Positions 48,551 through 57,920 of a DNA stretch of 64,000 nucleotides are shown here, piece by piece (the first letter of the stretch is position 1; each line of letters begins with the position of its first letter). The DNA lies in NCBI RefSeq assembly GCF_045277565.1, contig NZ_CP123584.1:62001-126000 (forward strand), written 5' to 3'. The translations under genes and the position numbers were made by a program. A model generated the notes under the pieces. The model did no database searches. It saw only the letters and a program-made list of their open reading frames with translations, and was not told the DNA's origin. Origin of the DNA: Aliisedimentitalea scapharcae. Its GTDB lineage: Bacteria > Pseudomonadota > Alphaproteobacteria > Rhodobacterales > Rhodobacteraceae.

Positions 48551-50124
48551 TATGCAGCCTGTTCTCGGTTGAACAACAACTGGGTTTCATAGCTGCGCAA
48601 TGTAGGCCTGGCTGCAGGTCCATAGCCTTCACCTGTGTGCGGGTCCAGTTCTGGAAACAGGGTACAGATTTCGTCGATAATCGGTTGCTCGAACAGGCTG
48701 GAGCTTTGTGGACCGGGCAGAAAGCTTTCGGTTTGCAGCCCTTCGGAATAGACTACCTGATGGCGATCAAACATGATGTGGACATAGGTGACTTCACCGC
48801 CTTGATGACGCACCACGGACTGATCGTTGATCATGTCCTTGGCCGCCACCAGAACTTCGTCCTCACCAAACAGAAGTTCGGCGACCGCATCGCGCACCAA
48901 AATTCGATGTTGGGGTGAAACCAACAGGTCGCGATGTTCACCAAAGGTCCCCGCCCGAATGTGGATAGGGGCATAATCCCCAGTCGCCTGCACCACCCGC
49001 GACCCGATCCAGCGCAAGGGCTGAGCCCCGTCATCCCGGGTCCAGACTGGATCTCCCGGTTGCAATTCCTCCACTGGCACCTCGCCATACGGAGTTGCGA
49101 TCAACGTTCCGGCAACGAAACACGGGATGGAATTGACCTGTACAATACCTGTGTCGGTGTTCGCCCCATTCGACACGGTGTACGTAAAGTTGAATTCCTC
49201 GGTGTCCCCGTCACCTATGACCTTGAGCGTACCATCTGAGTTCAACTGAACACTTTGGCCAGTATTGAGCTGAACGATATCGCCAACATTGACCGCGATG
49301 CCATTGATGTGGGTAATGGTCAGCGTGCCGCCGCTGGCACTGACGTCATTGGCTGTCACGTCCAGATCAACAGATCCCGTTGGAAACAAATCCGTGGAAT
49401 CGCCCAATGCCACCAGGTCGGTTTGAACTGAATTTGCTGCAATCAGCAGGTTGGAATCATAGCTGCTGTCTGTCACATCCGCGATGCCGATACGGATTGT
49501 GTTCACAACGCCCGGGATGACATTCATGGTCAGCGTCATGGTCACGGTCAGACCATCCATCTCGGTGTTGTAGGCGTCGCCGGTATTGTCCAGAAACAGG
49601 TTTTCATTGGTGCTGCTGTTCACATTTCCCGGATCAGTATCACCATCGCCAATCCCCAGTTCCACCTGCGTTCCATTAACCCAGACACCCACAAAATCCT
49701 GATACAGAGAATCCGTATATTCCGGGTATTCTTCCGAAGAAAACACAAACTGCATGGTCATCAACGACCCGGTCGGGATAAAGCTGACATCCAGATAGGA
49801 GGCGTCATAGGTATTCGTACCCGCCGCAGCATTGAAGTCCGGATTGTTGTTTTGACCAGAGGTGTTGGTCGATGTACTGGCTGACCGGTTCGGGTCTCCG
49901 CCCGAACGGGTGAAATGCGAGGCGCGACCAGTTGACAGGATTACACCGGTGTCTCCCGGTGTCGCACCAGGTGCCAGCGCATCCCCGTTAGAATAGATCG
50001 CCGAAGATTGGCTCCATCCAGAATAGGACGCGCTGACAACTGTCGCACCATCTCCAAAGATCGCCTCGGCCATTGCTGTGGCGTTGGCATTTGTCTGATA
50101 GCCAAGTTCGGCACCCGTCGCCAT
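48550..50124 (-). CDS. Paralogous anchor-L-like and Hint-domain protein
   Basis: A 524-residue acidic protein with the same order of parts as the 44181-45746 protein: an N-terminal choice-of-anchor L-like region (FSSEEYPEYTDSLYQDFVG), a VCBS-like unit (LDVTANDVSASGGTLTITH) and a Hint domain starting PCFVAGTLIATPYGE. The two are paralogues along their full length. The gene is followed directly, by TAATG overlap, by the shorter Hint protein. It is probably exported and may cross-link or self-cleave at the cell surface. Confidence 0.8.
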   Translation of the reverse strand: MATGAELGYQTNANATAMAEAIFGDGATVVSASYSGWSQSSAIYSNGDALAPGATPGDTGVILSTGRASHFTRSGGDPNRSASTSTNTSGQNNNPDFNAAAGTNTYDASYLDVSFIPTGSLMTMQFVFSSEEYPEYTDSLYQDFVGVWVNGTQVELGIGDGDTDPGNVNSSTNENLFLDNTGDAYNTEMDGLTVTMTLTMNVIPGVVNTIRIGIADVTDSSYDSNLLIAANSVQTDLVALGDSTDLFPTGSVDLDVTANDVSASGGTLTITHINGIAVNVGDIVQLNTGQSVQLNSDGTLKVIGDGDTEEFNFTYTVSNGANTDTGIVQVNSIPCFVAGTLIATPYGEVPVEELQPGDPVWTRDDGAQPLRWIGSRVVQATGDYAPIHIRAGTFGEHRDLLVSPQHRILVRDAVAELLFGEDEVLVAAKDMINDQSVVRHQGGEVTYVHIMFDRHQVVYSEGLQTESFLPGPQSSSLFEQPIIDEICTLFPELDPHTGEGYGPAARPTLRSYETQLLFNREQAA

Positions 50125-50487
50125 TTTCTGCCCCTTTTTTCATTCCAAGGCAGACATTCCGCGAACAGGCAAATCCCGGTCACGAAATAGGTTCTCCAGC
50201 CATAGTATGGCGGAGAGAAAAATTGGCGGCCTCTTGTGTGCCGTCCTGCTCGAATTGCCCTGCCTCGGGTCATTTTGTTTGCCTCAGATGTATCACGACT
50301 TTTTCAGCTTGCTAAGGCGTTTCATAATGCTGCCGCCAAGTTGCTGCTTTTGAGGCACATTTGACACAAGCCCCCAGCGTACCCATCAAGGTGAGCTCAG
50401 AAGGGTTTGGTTGGCGGATATGTGGTTTGCACCGGGTATCAAACCGCGTTAGGCCAGTTTCAACGACCCCTTTCCGGAGCCTGCGCC
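50125..50487. other. 363-bp divergent intergenic region
   Basis: This gap separates the leftward Hint operon from the rightward dapE gene. It should hold promoters for both. No convincing gene or strong hairpin is visible; the ORFs open here have poor composition and no ribosome sites. Confidence 0.5.
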
Positions 50488-51633
50488 ATGTCTCATACAG
50501 ATCCCGCCCAGCTGACAGCCGATTTGATCCGCTGCCCTTCAGTAACACCTGAGGAGGGAGGCGCTCTGGTACTCCTGGAAAAGCTGTTGAGTAATGCCGG
50601 TTTCGACTGCACTCGCGTGGATCGAGGGGGCATCAGCAACCTGTTTGCCCGTTGGGGAACACAAGGTCACGCCCAGACGTTTGGGTTCAACGGTCATACG
50701 GATGTCGTGCCGGTCGGGGATGTGGCGGCCTGGACTGTTGATCCCTTTGGTGCCGAAGAAATCGACGGGTTCATGTATGGCCGTGGTGCAACCGACATGA
50801 AATCTGGCGTGGCCGCCTTTGCCGCTGCGGCTGTTGATTTCGTGCGGGACACACCTCCGAACGGGGCGATCATTCTGACGATCACCGGCGACGAAGAGGG
50901 CGATGCATACGACGGCACCACCGCTTTGCTGGACTATATGAACAATTCGGGCGAGGCGATGTCGGTCTGTCTGGTGGGCGAACCGACCTGTCCTGATCAC
51001 ATGGGCGAGATGATGAAAATCGGGCGGCGCGGGTCGATGACGACCTGGTTTACGTTCTCCGGGGTTCAGGGCCACGCCGCATACCCGCATAGGGCCAACA
51101 ATCCGTTGCCTGCCATGGCACGCCTGATGGATCGGTTGGCATCGCACGAACTGGATCAGGGCAGTGACCACTTTGATGCCTCGACCCTGGCAGTGGTGAC
51201 AATGGACACTGGCAACCCTGCAACCAATGTGATCCCGGCGCACTGTCATGCCACAGTAAACATTCGGTTCAATGATCTGCACAACGGTGCCGCGCTGAGC
51301 GATTGGCTAAAGGCCGAAGCTGACAAGGTCGCAGACACATTTGGTGTCGGCATCGAACTAAAGACCAAGATTTCGGGCGAAAGCTTCCTGACACCTCCGG
51401 GCACGCTGTCCAATCTGGTTGCCGCCTCTGTCAAAGCGGAAACGGGGGTAACACCAGTTCTGTCCACCACCGGAGGTACGTCAGATGCGCGCTTTGTCAA
51501 AAATCACTGCCCGGTTGTCGAATTTGGCCTGGTGGGTCGCACCATGCACCAGGTGGATGAACGGGTTGAAATCGATCAGATCCACCAACTAAAGGCGATC
51601 TACACGCGTGTCCTGCGGGACTATTTTGCCTGA
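50488..51633 (+). CDS. dapE: Succinyl-diaminopimelate desuccinylase
   Basis: A 381-residue zinc enzyme of lysine synthesis. The metal ligands and catalytic residues are in FGFNGHTDVVPVGD, GRGATDMKSGVA and ITGDEEGDA; the GEPT motif and a lid domain follow. It continues the pathway started by dapD upstream. The start at 50488 (MSHTDPAQL) is family-typical; the longer frame has no support. Confidence 0.95.
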   Translation: MSHTDPAQLTADLIRCPSVTPEEGGALVLLEKLLSNAGFDCTRVDRGGISNLFARWGTQGHAQTFGFNGHTDVVPVGDVAAWTVDPFGAEEIDGFMYGRGATDMKSGVAAFAAAAVDFVRDTPPNGAIILTITGDEEGDAYDGTTALLDYMNNSGEAMSVCLVGEPTCPDHMGEMMKIGRRGSMTTWFTFSGVQGHAAYPHRANNPLPAMARLMDRLASHELDQGSDHFDASTLAVVTMDTGNPATNVIPAHCHATVNIRFNDLHNGAALSDWLKAEADKVADTFGVGIELKTKISGESFLTPPGTLSNLVAASVKAETGVTPVLSTTGGTSDARFVKNHCPVVEFGLVGRTMHQVDERVEIDQIHQLKAIYTRVLRDYFA

Positions 51634-51639
51634 TCCCGC

Positions 51640-52251
51640 ATGAAACGCACATTGGTCATCATGGTCAAGGTTCCGCGCCCCGGGAGGGTCAAGACCCGTT
51701 TGGGGCGCGACATTGGCATGGACGCGGCCGCGTGGTGGTTTCGCCACCAATCGGCGCGGCTGATCCGTCGGCTGCGTGACCCACGCTGGCAGATCGTTTT
51801 GGCGGTCGCGCCGGATGTCGCGGGAATGGCGTCCAAAGTATGGCCTGCTGACCTTCACCGCATTCCGCAGGGAAACGGCGACCTGGGAGACCGGATGGGA
51901 CGCATAATGCGCTCTATGCCGGCGGGGCCCGTGTGCATCATCGGAGCGGATATTCCGGGGATTACGCGCACGCATGTCGCGCGAGCCTTTGCGGCATTGG
52001 GAGACCATGATGCGGTCTTTGGACCTGCCTTTGATGGCGGGTACTGGCTGGTCGGGGCCAAACGTGTTGCCGCCTTACCCAGTGGGATGTTTCGCAACGT
52101 CCGCTGGTCAACACCACATGCATTGGCCGACACAATCGCCACATTGCCGGGGCGGCGTATCGCGCAGGTCGATCAATTGCGTGATGTCGATACTGTCCTG
52201 GACTTGCAACCAGCGCCTTTGCCCAGAACGTACCATCGCTTTTGCGCATGA
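51640..52251 (+). CDS. DUF2064 / TIGR04282-like nucleotide-transferase-fold protein
   Basis: A 203-residue protein with a glycosyltransferase-A-like fold: LVIMVKVPRPGRVKTRLG at the N-terminus, IIGADIPGITRTHV and GPAFDGGYWLVGAK. Members are often near arsenosugar or radical-SAM genes, but none is present here. It starts 6 bp after dapE. Activity unknown. Confidence 0.8.
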   Translation: MKRTLVIMVKVPRPGRVKTRLGRDIGMDAAAWWFRHQSARLIRRLRDPRWQIVLAVAPDVAGMASKVWPADLHRIPQGNGDLGDRMGRIMRSMPAGPVCIIGADIPGITRTHVARAFAALGDHDAVFGPAFDGGYWLVGAKRVAALPSGMFRNVRWSTPHALADTIATLPGRRIAQVDQLRDVDTVLDLQPAPLPRTYHRFCA

Positions 52252-52283
52252 CGAAGGCGGGTTGCCGTGCTAGGGCACATGAC

Positions 52284-54545
52284 ATGACGCGTATCCCTTC
52301 CAAGCAGGAGGTCCTTGATTGGATCTCGGCGCACCCGACCCAGAATTCGAAACGAGACATTGCCCGTGCCTTTGGCATCAAGGGGTCTGACCGGATCGAC
52401 CTGAAACGGCTTCTCAAAGAGCTCGAAGCCGAGGGGCATCTGGAAAAGCGACGCAAAACCTATCGCGACCCCGAACGGCTGCCACCGGTCAGCATCCTGC
52501 AAGTCAAGGCACCGGATGCAGATGGCGACCTGTTTGCACGCCCCCTGGAATGGCACGGCGAAGGTGTGGAACCTGTTGTGCTGGTCATGCCACGCGCCAG
52601 CGATCCGGCGTTGGGTGAAGGTGATCGAATTCTGGCCCGGCTGACGTTTGTGCAGGAGAGCGACCACTCCTACGAAGCCAGGCTGATCCGACGCATCGGT
52701 ACCAATCCGAAACGCATCCTGGGCGTGTTCCGCAAGGGGTCCGAAGGCGGGCGTATTGTGCCGATCGAAAAATCTGCGTCTCCCGAATGGACCGTGGCTG
52801 AAGGTGCTATTGGCGGTGCACGCGATGGTGAGCTGGTCGAGGCAGAACAGGCCGGACCAAAAACGCGGCTGGGCCTGCCCAAAGCGCGGATCATCAACCG
52901 TCTGGGTGATCCATCCGCCCCCAAGGCCGTATCGCTGATCGCCATTCATCAACATGGCATACCCGACAGCTTCCCGGACGCCGCCATTGATGAGGCTGAC
53001 AAGGCCAAGCCCATGGGCCTGGGCGGACGCAAGGATCTGCGTGATATGCCATTGGTCACAATTGACCCTTCGGATGCACGCGACCATGACGATGCCTGTT
53101 TCGCCCAGGCCGATGACGACCCGAACAACCCTGGAGGTCATGTCGTCTGGGTCGCGATTGCCGATGTGGCAGCCTATGTTCAAAATGGCACGGCACTGGA
53201 CCGCGAGGCCCGCACGCGCGGCAACTCCAGCTATTTCCCCGACCGAGTTGTCCCTATGCTACCTGATCGGTTGTCCGGAGATTTGTGTTCTCTGCACGAA
53301 GGGGTACCGCGCCCTTGTGTCGCCGTTCGGATGCAATTGGACAGCGAAGGCCACAAGATCAGCCATGAATTTGTACGGGGCCTGATGAAATCAGTCGCTT
53401 CGCTGCATTATGCCGAAGTGCAGGACGCGATGGACGGTGCTGCCAATGAACGCACCGAACCGTTGATGGATGATGTCATACGACCGCTCTATGCGGCCTA
53501 TGACGCGCTGAAAGCAGCGCGAGCCAAGCGCCAGCCCCTGGAACTGGACCTGCCAGAACGGCGCATTGTTTTGGATGACGATGGTCAGGTGCAATCGGTC
53601 AACTTCCGCGACCGGTTGGATGCCCATCGCCTGATCGAAGAATTCATGATCCTCGCCAACGTCTGTGCGGCAGAAACCCTGATCGCCAAACGGTCCCCCC
53701 TGTTGTTCCGTGTGCACGAAGAACCCGCCCCAGAAAAGCTGGAAGCGCTGCGCGAGACCGCCCAGTCTGCCGGCTTGACCCTCGCCAAGGGGCAGGTGTT
53801 GCAAACCCGGCACCTGAACGCCTTGTTGAACCAGGCAGCCGGTACGGACGAGGCCGAGTTGATCAATATCTCGACTCTTCGCTCGATGACACAGGCCTAT
53901 TACAGCCCTGAAAACTTTGGTCATTTCGGGTTGGCTTTGCAAAGATACGCCCATTTCACCTCGCCCATTCGCCGTTATGCTGACCTGATCGTGCATCGCG
54001 CACTGATCTCGTCGCATGGGTGGGGCGATGATGGGCTGGCCCCGGATGAAATTGATCGGCTCGAAGATACGGCCACTCATATCTCGGAAACCGAACGTCG
54101 GTCGATGATGGCTGAACGTGACACCACCGACCGATATCTGGCCGCCTATCTCAGCGAGCGTGTCGGAAATGAGTTCACCGGTCGCATTAGCGGCATCGCC
54201 CGGTTTGGTGCCTTTGTGAAACTGGACGAAACCGGAGCAGATGGGTTGGTTCCAGTGCGCACACTGGGGCGCGAATTCTTCCATTTTGATGCCGAAAGCG
54301 GCACGTTGATGGGCAGTGACACCGGGCTTCTCATCTCGATCGGACAGCGTGTCACCGTGCGTATCACTCAGGCTACGCCTGTCACCGGGGGGCTGGAGCT
54401 GGAGTTGCTGACGCTTGACGGTCAGGCCCTGCCCCGAGGAGGTGTGCGCCGCAGCCCCGCAGGTCAAACGGCAAGACGCAAATCCGTCAAGGCCAAACGA
54501 AAGAAGGACAAGATCGCCCGCAAGGTTGAACGCAAGCGCCGCTAG
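52284..54545 (+). CDS. rnr: Ribonuclease R
   Basis: A 753-residue 3'-5' exoribonuclease. N-terminal winged helix (DIARAFGIKGSDRI), cold-shock domains, the RNB catalytic domain with IDPSDARDHDDACFA (acidic metal ligands), and a C-terminal S1 domain (FTGRISGIARFGAFVKLDE), then a Lys/Arg-rich tail. It degrades structured RNA. The start is the ATG at 52284. Its end overlaps the convergent DUF1801 gene by four bases. Confidence 0.93.
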   Translation: MTRIPSKQEVLDWISAHPTQNSKRDIARAFGIKGSDRIDLKRLLKELEAEGHLEKRRKTYRDPERLPPVSILQVKAPDADGDLFARPLEWHGEGVEPVVLVMPRASDPALGEGDRILARLTFVQESDHSYEARLIRRIGTNPKRILGVFRKGSEGGRIVPIEKSASPEWTVAEGAIGGARDGELVEAEQAGPKTRLGLPKARIINRLGDPSAPKAVSLIAIHQHGIPDSFPDAAIDEADKAKPMGLGGRKDLRDMPLVTIDPSDARDHDDACFAQADDDPNNPGGHVVWVAIADVAAYVQNGTALDREARTRGNSSYFPDRVVPMLPDRLSGDLCSLHEGVPRPCVAVRMQLDSEGHKISHEFVRGLMKSVASLHYAEVQDAMDGAANERTEPLMDDVIRPLYAAYDALKAARAKRQPLELDLPERRIVLDDDGQVQSVNFRDRLDAHRLIEEFMILANVCAAETLIAKRSPLLFRVHEEPAPEKLEALRETAQSAGLTLAKGQVLQTRHLNALLNQAAGTDEAELINISTLRSMTQAYYSPENFGHFGLALQRYAHFTSPIRRYADLIVHRALISSHGWGDDGLAPDEIDRLEDTATHISETERRSMMAERDTTDRYLAAYLSERVGNEFTGRISGIARFGAFVKLDETGADGLVPVRTLGREFFHFDAESGTLMGSDTGLLISIGQRVTVRITQATPVTGGLELELLTLDGQALPRGGVRRSPAGQTARRKSVKAKRKKDKIARKVERKRR

Positions 54546-54955
54546 GCACTGCGACGCGTCAATTTGTAGGTCAAAGCCCGTTCGACCAACCACCCATGGC
54601 GCAGGGATTCGATGTCGGCGGCCTTGGAAAACAAAACAGCTCGCGTCCCTTCCACCCTGTCCCAAGCCGGAAATTTCTGCTGAAATTCTGGAATGACCCG
54701 GCTTTGACAATGGACAAATAGGGCAAAGCCACCTGTCTTTGGCACACCCAATCTGATGGGCGTGCCGGATTTTGTCTGCTCGGTAATGTAAGACGGTTGC
54801 CCCCACCGCAATGCTTCGGTGACAGGCCCAACTTTGGGGAGGTTGGCGGCCGTCTCAAAGATCAATTGCCGCAATGCCAACATCCCCTCGCGCGCCTCGG
54901 GTTCCGAACTGTCAAAAACCGCCTGAACAAGGTCGCTGGAAAACGGCTGTTTCAC
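54542..54955 (-). CDS. DUF1801 protein
   Basis: A 137-residue protein of the YdhG-like DUF1801 family (EALRWGQPSYITEQTKSGTPI, split here: EALRWGQPSYI then TKSGTPIRLG). It is often near other stress-related genes and has no known enzymatic role. It overlaps the GST-like gene by ATGA, so the two are probably co-expressed. Confidence 0.75.
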   Translation of the reverse strand: MKQPFSSDLVQAVFDSSEPEAREGMLALRQLIFETAANLPKVGPVTEALRWGQPSYITEQTKSGTPIRLGVPKTGGFALFVHCQSRVIPEFQQKFPAWDRVEGTRAVLFSKAADIESLRHGWLVERALTYKLTRRSA

Positions 54956-55650
54956 GGCAGTGGCACCGCTTTGCGAACGCGCTCTGCATATGCAGAAAGC
55001 ACAGGATCATCGCTGATCCGCTTGTTCAATTCGGTCTTGATTGGTGTTTCCATCATTGCCGACAGCATTGGCCCCATGCTCAGATCCGCGGCTGTTACCT
55101 GCTCGCCAAACAAGAATGGGCGATCCCCCAGCAAGTTTGCAATGGCTACCAGATCCTTTTCCAGGCGGGCATGACGCTCTGATTGGGAAAACCTGGATGT
55201 GCCCTGAAATCCCAACCCCCTGAGCACAGATTTTCGTATGGAGTTCGAAATGGGACGCCGGATCCAACGGGGAATCGCGACAAAAAATATGTCTCGAATG
55301 ATCGGCCACACGGTATCATTGGCCCAACGATCCTGAACGATGTGGAAATACAGGTGATCTTCGGCCATGTGGATCAGCGCGCGGGAATGGGCCTTTTGTT
55401 CGGGGGTCAATCCGGGGTCGAAATCCATGCCGGCTTGTTCCAGCCAGTCCCGGATGGAGTCGCTGTCTGCAACCAACCGTTCCCCGGTTTTCATCACCGG
55501 TAGCTTTTGGTGCGGCATTTTGCGGGGATCCAGCAAATCCTCGCGTTGCCACGGCTGACCAGATTGGGCCAACAGCATGGCCGCCTTGACGCAAAAGGGG
55601 CTTAGGCTGAACGTTGCTGTATTGCCGGGATAGGTGAGGAGGGTCAGCAT
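54952..55650 (-). CDS. Glutathione S-transferase-like protein
   Basis: A 232-residue protein. An N-terminal thioredoxin-like domain (LTLLTYPGNTATFSLSPFC, with LPVMKTGERLVADSDSI as the cis-Pro and Ser contact region) is followed by an all-helical domain ending in LLGDRPFLFGEQVTAADLS. This is the GST fold, close to the FAXC/metaxin-type. I chose the ATG at 55650; longer starts are possible. The divergent WYL regulator may control it. Confidence 0.8.
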   Translation of the reverse strand: MLTLLTYPGNTATFSLSPFCVKAAMLLAQSGQPWQREDLLDPRKMPHQKLPVMKTGERLVADSDSIRDWLEQAGMDFDPGLTPEQKAHSRALIHMAEDHLYFHIVQDRWANDTVWPIIRDIFFVAIPRWIRRPISNSIRKSVLRGLGFQGTSRFSQSERHARLEKDLVAIANLLGDRPFLFGEQVTAADLSMGPMLSAMMETPIKTELNKRISDDPVLSAYAERVRKAVPLP

Positions 55651-55736
55651 GGTGTCGAATTTCCTTGTGAAGTATTCCATCAACCTTAGCTGCCAGTCAT
55701 GACAAAAACTGTCATCAGTGATAGACTTCATGCATC

Positions 55737-56456
55737 ATGTCCAGATCTCATCGCCTGCTCCAACTGATGCAATGCCTGCGCGACGGCGCAGGACCAAAGA
55801 CAGCTGTCTCCCTAGCCCGCGAGTTGAACATTTCTGCCCGTTCCATCCATCGCGATATCGCGACCTTGCGGGAAATGGGGGCGGTCATTGATGGTGCGGC
55901 GGGATATGGTTTTACCCTGATAGAAGACAATGCCATCCCGCCATTGCGGTTCACCGATGACGAACTGGAGGCTCTGGTTCTGGGCCTGCGCGAAGTCCAG
56001 CAAATCGGTGATCCGGATTTGGGCTTGGCCGCTGGTCAGGCTTTGATCAAACTGCAGGGTCGGCTACCACCACGTCAATCTCACAGACTGAAACACGCAG
56101 TGCTGTCAGCCAAGCGATTTGTTCAACCCGAAACGCCTGGGATCTCGGCGGCACGGTTGCGGAAGGCAGCTTGGGATGAAATGGAAATCAGATTCGGTTA
56201 TACTGACGTGCACGGGGCCGTCACCCATCGTCAGGCGCGCCCTCTTGGCATTGCCTATATGGATCGGTCAACTGTTTTGATTGCCTGGTGTTTGTTGCGA
56301 CAGGACAAGCGGGTGTTCCGCCTCGACCGAATGCGCGATCTTGAGGTGACACAAACCTGCTTTAGACCCAATCGTGTACCGATGTTACGCGACGCAATTG
56401 AACAGATCCGATGTGACATCGAAAAGACGGGAAAAGAGCACAACTCCGCAAACTGA
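55737..56456 (+). CDS. YafY-type HTH and WYL-domain regulator
   Basis: A 239-residue transcription factor with an N-terminal HTH_11 domain (LARELNISARSIHRDIATL, EMGAVIDGAAGYGF) and a C-terminal WYL domain with VLIAWCLLRQDKRVFRLDR, which senses ligands or nucleic acid. It is transcribed divergently from the GST-like gene, so it probably regulates it and itself. Confidence 0.85.
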   Translation: MSRSHRLLQLMQCLRDGAGPKTAVSLARELNISARSIHRDIATLREMGAVIDGAAGYGFTLIEDNAIPPLRFTDDELEALVLGLREVQQIGDPDLGLAAGQALIKLQGRLPPRQSHRLKHAVLSAKRFVQPETPGISAARLRKAAWDEMEIRFGYTDVHGAVTHRQARPLGIAYMDRSTVLIAWCLLRQDKRVFRLDRMRDLEVTQTCFRPNRVPMLRDAIEQIRCDIEKTGKEHNSAN

Positions 56457-56525
56457 CCGCTTTGGAAATTCGCGTGTTCGCATTAGAATCAGGGAAGAGC
56501 AGAGCAGACGGTCAGGGACAATACA

Positions 56526-57848
56526 ATGCGGAGACATGTAACCGGAGCGGTCTTGGCCCTTTTGTCAGGCAGCGTTGGATGGGCAGAGTTGCCGACATCC
56601 GTCGTTCGTCCAACAGCGCGCCCGGACAAATTTGGCGACACATATGTCCATGTCATCGTTGGACAAAAACGCCCCCAAGCCCGACCTGTGGCACAAACGA
56701 CAATTTCGGAACCCAAGATCATGGACCGTACGCAGACCTTTGCCGAATGGAGCAACAGATTTCGGGAAAAGGCGGTTGCAAACGGTATTTCACCAGAAAC
56801 TGTGGACCGTGCCTTTCGGGGTATTGTCTATGACGCCGAAGTGGTCCGGCGCGACCGAAATCAATCCGAGTTCACCAAGACAATCTGGGACTATCTGGAC
56901 ACCGCCGTATCCGACGCCCGTGTCAACAACGGCAAAACGGCCCTGGCGCAGTACCGGCACCTGTTGCAACGGATCGAAGAAACCTATGGCGTCGACAAGC
57001 AGGTGCTGCTGGCCATTTGGGGTCTGGAAAGTGCCTATGGGGCGTTTCGAGGCAACGACAAAACGGTCCAATCCCTGGCAACTCTTGCCTATGATCCGCG
57101 CCGCAGCTCCTTTTTCGAAGAACAGCTGATGGAGGCATTGAGCATCCTGCAATCCGGGGATGTATCAGCTGACCGCATGCGTGGCAGCTGGGCCGGAGCA
57201 ATGGGGCACACCCAATTCATGCCCACATCCTTTCGGGATCATGCGGTGGATTTCACCGGAGATGGCAAACGCGACATCTGGTCGGACGACCCTAGCGATG
57301 CCCTGGCATCCACTGCAGCCTATCTGGCACATCACGGCTGGACCACGGGGCAACCTTGGGGCGTAGAGGTTGCGCTACCCAAGGATTTTGACTATCGCCT
57401 GGCCAATCGCAGCATAAAAAAGCAACCGGCTGCATGGGGACAGATGGGGATCCTTGATACCCATGGCAAACCGGTCAAGAATCACGGCCTGGGATCGATC
57501 CTTTTGCCAGCAGGGGGGACGGGAGCGGCCTTTATGATCTTTGACAACTTCGAGGTCATCGAAAGCTATAACACCGCGGATGCCTATGTGATCGGGGTCG
57601 GGCATTTGGGAGATCGGATTATGGGTGGAAACCCCGTACAGGCCAAATGGCCGCGTGCGGACCGCGCATTGACGTACAAGGAGCGCACAGAGATGCAGCA
57701 GCGATTGACGCTGCTTGGGTTTGACACCCAAGGTATCGACGGCAAGATTGGCCCCCGAACCATAGATGCGGTGCGGGCCTATCAGGTGGCCAACGGTCTG
57801 CTCCCCGATGGCTATCCGTCCCTGCGGCTATTGGATCTGTTGCGCTAG
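56526..57848 (+). CDS. MltB-type lytic murein transglycosylase
   Basis: A 440-residue cell-wall enzyme. A signal peptide (residues 1-20) precedes the SLT_2 catalytic domain with WGLESAYGAF (catalytic Glu) and SWAGAMGHTQFMPTSF. The C-terminal peptidoglycan-binding domain has LGFDTQGIDGKIGPRTIDAV. It cleaves glycan strands during growth or assembly. A terminator follows. Confidence 0.9.
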   Translation: MRRHVTGAVLALLSGSVGWAELPTSVVRPTARPDKFGDTYVHVIVGQKRPQARPVAQTTISEPKIMDRTQTFAEWSNRFREKAVANGISPETVDRAFRGIVYDAEVVRRDRNQSEFTKTIWDYLDTAVSDARVNNGKTALAQYRHLLQRIEETYGVDKQVLLAIWGLESAYGAFRGNDKTVQSLATLAYDPRRSSFFEEQLMEALSILQSGDVSADRMRGSWAGAMGHTQFMPTSFRDHAVDFTGDGKRDIWSDDPSDALASTAAYLAHHGWTTGQPWGVEVALPKDFDYRLANRSIKKQPAAWGQMGILDTHGKPVKNHGLGSILLPAGGTGAAFMIFDNFEVIESYNTADAYVIGVGHLGDRIMGGNPVQAKWPRADRALTYKERTEMQQRLTLLGFDTQGIDGKIGPRTIDAVRAYQVANGLLPDGYPSLRLLDLLR

Positions 57849-57873
57849 TTCCTACAGACCAAGACACAAGAAA

Positions 57874-57900
57874 AGGCCCCCGCCGTTGGCGAGGGCCTTA
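57874..57900. terminator. Bidirectional terminator
   Basis: AAGGCCCCCGCC-GTT-GGCGAGGGCCTT with one mismatch, flanked by ATTCATTTTC on one side and AAGAAAA on the other. It lies between the convergent transglycosylase and ABC permease genes and can serve both. Confidence 0.8.
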
Positions 57901-57920
57901 TTCATTTTCTGTCAATCCAC

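Noticed and set aside
53391..54806. 471-codon antisense ORF over RNase R
   Set aside because: Shadow of high-GC codon use; it crosses the DUF1801 gene and has no protein family features.
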